Shown here: positions 61,873 to 64,000 of the stretch, in pieces
Layout: each line of letters starts with the position of its first letter
Numbering within the stretch: position 1 is the first letter of the stretch
Assembly (NCBI GenBank): GCA_958295525.1
Contig: OY282355.1
Location: forward strand, 2,041,931-2,105,930
Direction of reading: 5' to 3'
Length of the DNA: 64,000 nt
From: an uncultured Dehalococcoidia bacterium
GTDB lineage: Bacteria > Chloroflexota > Dehalococcoidia > Lucifugimonadales > Australimonadaceae
Translations under genes and position numbers: made by a program
Notes under the pieces: generated by a model
What the model saw: only the letters and a program-made list of their open reading frames with translations
Database searches by the model: none
Told to the model about the DNA's origin: nothing

Positions 61873-62706
61873 TCAGAACGAGACGGCGTCTATGCGGTAG
61901 CGGCGCTCGCCCTTCGGCGTCTCGACCTTGACCGTCTGGCCCTTGGACTTGCCCGCCACGGCCTTCCCCACGGGCGACAAGACGGAAATCTTGCTCTCGC
62001 TGGGGTTGGCCTCGACCGGATCGACGAGCGTGTACGACGCGGTCGCGCCGCCGTCCAATGCGGATATCGAAACGGTCGCGCCCACGCCGGCGCGGGAGCC
62101 GCCGGACGTCTCGACCACCTCGGCTCGGCGGATCTCTTCTTCGAGTTCGCGGATGCGGGCTTCGACTTTGCCCTGCTCCTCGCGGGCGGCGTCGAGCGGG
62201 GCGTTCTCCCGGTAGTCCTTGTCGGCGGCGGCGGTGCGGATGGCGGCGATGATCTCCGGGCGCTGCGCCTTCAGGTCGGCGAGTTCCTTCTCGCGCGCTT
62301 CCAAGCCGCTCTCGGTCACCTCCACGGTTTGGAAGCCGACGGTGGGCGTTTGCTTCTCGCCCTTGGGAACCGCCGGGCGCGGGATCTTCACGTGAACGGA
62401 AAGGCTGTCCTTGTGCCAGCCCTTCTTTTTCAGGTAGGCGAGAAAGTCTTTGACGGGGCGGAGACGGGCTTCGAAGTCGCCGCCCTTGCGGACTTCCCCC
62501 GCTCCGTAGTCGGCGGCGTCGGGGGCTTTCAATTGAGCCACCGTCTTCTCGTGGCCGATAGACCGGGCGAAGCGGTGCAACTCCTCGGTGGCGCGGGAGT
62601 AGAGTTGCGCCGCTTCGGCGCTGGTCTTCGTCTTGGCGTTGGGCGCGCGCTCCGCGAGGTAGCCCTCGACGGCGCTCAAGACGGTTGGCGTGTGCTCAGT
62701 TTCCAA
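61873..62706 (-). CDS. greA: GreA-type transcript cleavage factor with an extra N-terminal domain
   Basis: 277 residues; normal GreA is ~158. The C-terminal part (~120-277) is a full GreA: coiled-coil hairpin (LEAREKELADLKAQRPEIIA) with Asp and Glu kept at its tip in KDYRENAPLDAAREEQG, then the FKBP-like domain ending RYRIDAVSF. It rescues backtracked RNA polymerase. The first ~115 residues form a separate helical domain (AQLYSRATEELHRFARSIGH, FEARLRPVKDFLAYLKKKGW), whose pattern resembles the SAM-like core-binding domain of tyrosine recombinases. Its role is unknown; it might bind DNA. Confidence 0.88.
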   Translation of the reverse strand: METEHTPTVLSAVEGYLAERAPNAKTKTSAEAAQLYSRATEELHRFARSIGHEKTVAQLKAPDAADYGAGEVRKGGDFEARLRPVKDFLAYLKKKGWHKDSLSVHVKIPRPAVPKGEKQTPTVGFQTVEVTESGLEAREKELADLKAQRPEIIAAIRTAAADKDYRENAPLDAAREEQGKVEARIRELEEEIRRAEVVETSGGSRAGVGATVSISALDGGATASYTLVDPVEANPSESKISVLSPVGKAVAGKSKGQTVKVETPKGERRYRIDAVSF

Positions 62707-62752
62707 GCGCTTTTCCTCTCCGCGCCGCCGCAGGCGGCGGATGCTGCCGACG

Positions 62753-63223
62753 CTACCGCCCCGCCCTTGCCGCGTGCAGCGCCTCTTGCGCTTGCCGGTG
62801 GGCGTGGCGGTTCCTGTAGCGCCGCTCGGTTGGCCCCGCCGCGTCGCGGGGCAGTTGGGAGTTGGCTTTCTTGAGGAAGGCCAGGAGTTCTTTCGCGGAG
62901 GCGCGCCGCGCCTTGATGTCCTCCACCGGATACACGTCCGTGTAGTAGTTCCGATGCAAGTCCTCGACGTCGTCGAACTGCTTGACGGCCTTGTAGTTCT
63001 CCGTCAGGTCGGCGATATGCTTGATGATGACTTTGGCGTCCGCGTGCCCCGCGTAGGGCCAGTTGCGCCGTTCCGCGACGATCTTCAGGGCGTGCGCGAC
63101 CGCTCCCCAGACTTTCTCGGACGCTTGGAGCCTGTCCCCGTCCCGAACCATCTTGCCGGAATGGGAATAGAGCCTGTCTCTGTGCTCCGCGTGGGGGGCG
63201 ATGGGTTTCTCTGCGATGACCAT
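62753..63223 (-). CDS. PaREP1/HEPN-like helical protein
   Basis: 156 residues, all-helical. The block GDRLQASEKVWGAVAHALKI, a later H near KHIADLTENY, and LHRNYYTDVYPVEDI fit the PaREP1/PaREP8 group of HEPN-like proteins (A/S-EK-WGA ... LHxNfY). HEPN domains often pair with nucleotidyltransferases or act as RNases; the catalytic RxxxxH motif is not evident here. The C-terminus is basic (RRYRNRHAHRQAQE). It lies 46 bases upstream of the greA-fusion gene on the same strand. Confidence 0.6.
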   Translation of the reverse strand: MVIAEKPIAPHAEHRDRLYSHSGKMVRDGDRLQASEKVWGAVAHALKIVAERRNWPYAGHADAKVIIKHIADLTENYKAVKQFDDVEDLHRNYYTDVYPVEDIKARRASAKELLAFLKKANSQLPRDAAGPTERRYRNRHAHRQAQEALHAARAGR

Positions 63224-63261
63224 TCGGCGCGCCTCTTGCTAACCATCCTACCACAAACGTC

Positions 63262-63287
63262 GGGGGCTCCGGCGCGCCGGAGCCCCC
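63262..63287 (-). terminator. perfect palindrome after the solute-binding protein gene
   Basis: 26-base perfect palindrome (arms GGGGGCTCCGGCG), 41 bases past the stop codon of the binding-protein gene, followed on the minus strand by GACGTTTGTGG. Likely terminator or RNA-stabilising hairpin. Confidence 0.55.
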
Positions 63288-63327
63288 GATTCGTCCGTTC
63301 CCTGTTCCGTTCCAGGATTCTCGAACG

Positions 63328-64000
63328 CTAGCGGTCGAGCCAGGCGTTCTCGAAGACCTGGTGGTACATCTTGTTCGTGCCGCGCCAGCCGACGTCGCGC
63401 ACCTCCGGCCGGGCCACGATGCCGTTGCCCCAGACGGGGCTCGTCACGCGGTACGACTGATCGGCGACGTAGACCTGCAGTTCGCGCAGCACGTCCTCGC
63501 GGTTGGAGTCGTCCGACGCCCAGAGGTTGGCGACGATGGCGTTGAGTTCGGCGTCGGGCGCAAGGCTGAGCGTGTTGCGCGGCTGCACCTCGCTCCAGTA
63601 GTAGGTGGAGGCGAGGTCGTTGAAGTCGAACGAGTTCGTCCAGCCGAAGTAGAGGTCGTCGTAGGCTTGCTGCGACCCCGCGCCGAGGAACGGGCCGTAC
63701 TCCTGAATGTTGAACGAGGCGTTGATCCCGACGGCGCGCAGCATCGTCAGGACGGTCTCCGCGACCTCCTGCCACGGCGAGCCGTACTGCCCCGTCCACA
63801 TTACGGTGGTGTCGAACCCGTCGGGGTAGCCGGCCTCGGTCAGCATCTGCTTGGCGAGGTCGGGGTTGTACTGCATATAGCGGGCGACGTCGTCCGGGTA
63901 GTCGCCGAGTTCGAGCGCCTCGGGGTCGAGCGGCCACCCTTGCAGCACGGGCTGGCCGTCGCCGCGCAAGGCGGTTGCGACGATGGCGTCGCGGTCGAGC
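63328..64000 (-). CDS. ABC transporter substrate-binding protein, family 5 (C-terminal part)
   Basis: About 224 residues of the C-terminal lobe of an OppA/DppA-type periplasmic or lipid-anchored binding protein for peptides, nickel or related solutes. Typical features are RYMQYNPDLAKQMLTEAGYP, the strand pair around LRAVGINASFNIQEYGPF, and the segment TYYWSEVQPRNT. The 5' end with the signal peptide lies beyond the right edge, so ligand class cannot be suggested. Permease genes, if present, must be outside the window. Confidence 0.9.
   Translation of the reverse strand, partial: LDRDAIVATALRGDGQPVLQGWPLDPEALELGDYPDDVARYMQYNPDLAKQMLTEAGYPDGFDTTVMWTGQYGSPWQEVAETVLTMLRAVGINASFNIQEYGPFLGAGSQQAYDDLYFGWTNSFDFNDLASTYYWSEVQPRNTLSLAPDAELNAIVANLWASDDSNREDVLRELQVYVADQSYRVTSPVWGNGIVARPEVRDVGWRGTNKMYHQVFENAWLDR

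Overview
The window is a strongly GC-rich bacterial chromosome segment. The gene content suggests a member of the Chloroflexota, probably of the Dehalococcoidia/SAR202 type. That placement is an inference from two luciferase-like flavin monooxygenases, zinc-binding forms of S4, S14, L24 and L36, Rho, a CTC-type L25 and the overall style of the ribosomal cluster. It has not been tested by phylogeny.

Layout. 1-16.4 kb is a patchwork of housekeeping and accessory genes: a partial dnaJ, an LLM oxidoreductase, rho, a GmrSD-like DUF262 nuclease, ribE-ribBA, a small hypothetical/dcd-like/prmC operon, a second LLM oxidoreductase, a cysteine-less Asp/Glu-racemase-fold protein, topA, dprA and a MOSC protein. 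Its intergenic spaces carry dRS3-like palindromes and one MITE-like element. Two tRNA-Ser genes (GGA, CGA) follow at 16.5-16.7 kb.

17.0-39.3 kb is one long leftward cluster: rpsL-rpsG-fusA, then the S10, spc and alpha gene sets with secY, adk, map, infA and rpoA, and finally truA, rplM and rpsI. A textbook promoter stands upstream of rpsL and a 19-bp-stem hairpin follows rpsI. An internal promoter precedes map. tuf is missing from its usual place.

39.4-50.3 kb holds a dienelactone hydrolase, a disulfide oxidoreductase, a Tat-signal mini-protein, an Lrp/AsnC regulator, mfd, an orphan Eco57I/TaqI-like adenine methyltransferase with a coupled 34-residue ORF, a secreted protein containing a perfect-looking 693-bp internal duplication, and an FmdB zinc ribbon. 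50.4-53.5 kb is a minisatellite, a degenerate OmpR-type regulator, cysM, a moeB/thiF-like gene and an Rrf2 remnant. 53.6-64 kb carries rplY, fmt, a divergent dnaA, obg, nadD, pyrE, an MFS transporter, pyrD, a greA with an extra N-terminal domain, a PaREP1/HEPN-like gene and a partial peptide-binding protein. Gene orientation flips at the fmt/dnaA gap.

The most unusual feature is in the ribosomal cluster. L13, S17 and L3 carry long acidic, internally repetitive C-terminal tails, S3 an Ala-rich tail, S5 an Arg/Asp/Gly tail, and L5 a ~98-residue Ala/Arg/Pro N-terminal extension. Six ribosomal proteins thus appear to have gained disordered extensions in one locus. obg, topA and map also have -10 elements so close to their start codons that their mRNAs look leaderless or nearly so.
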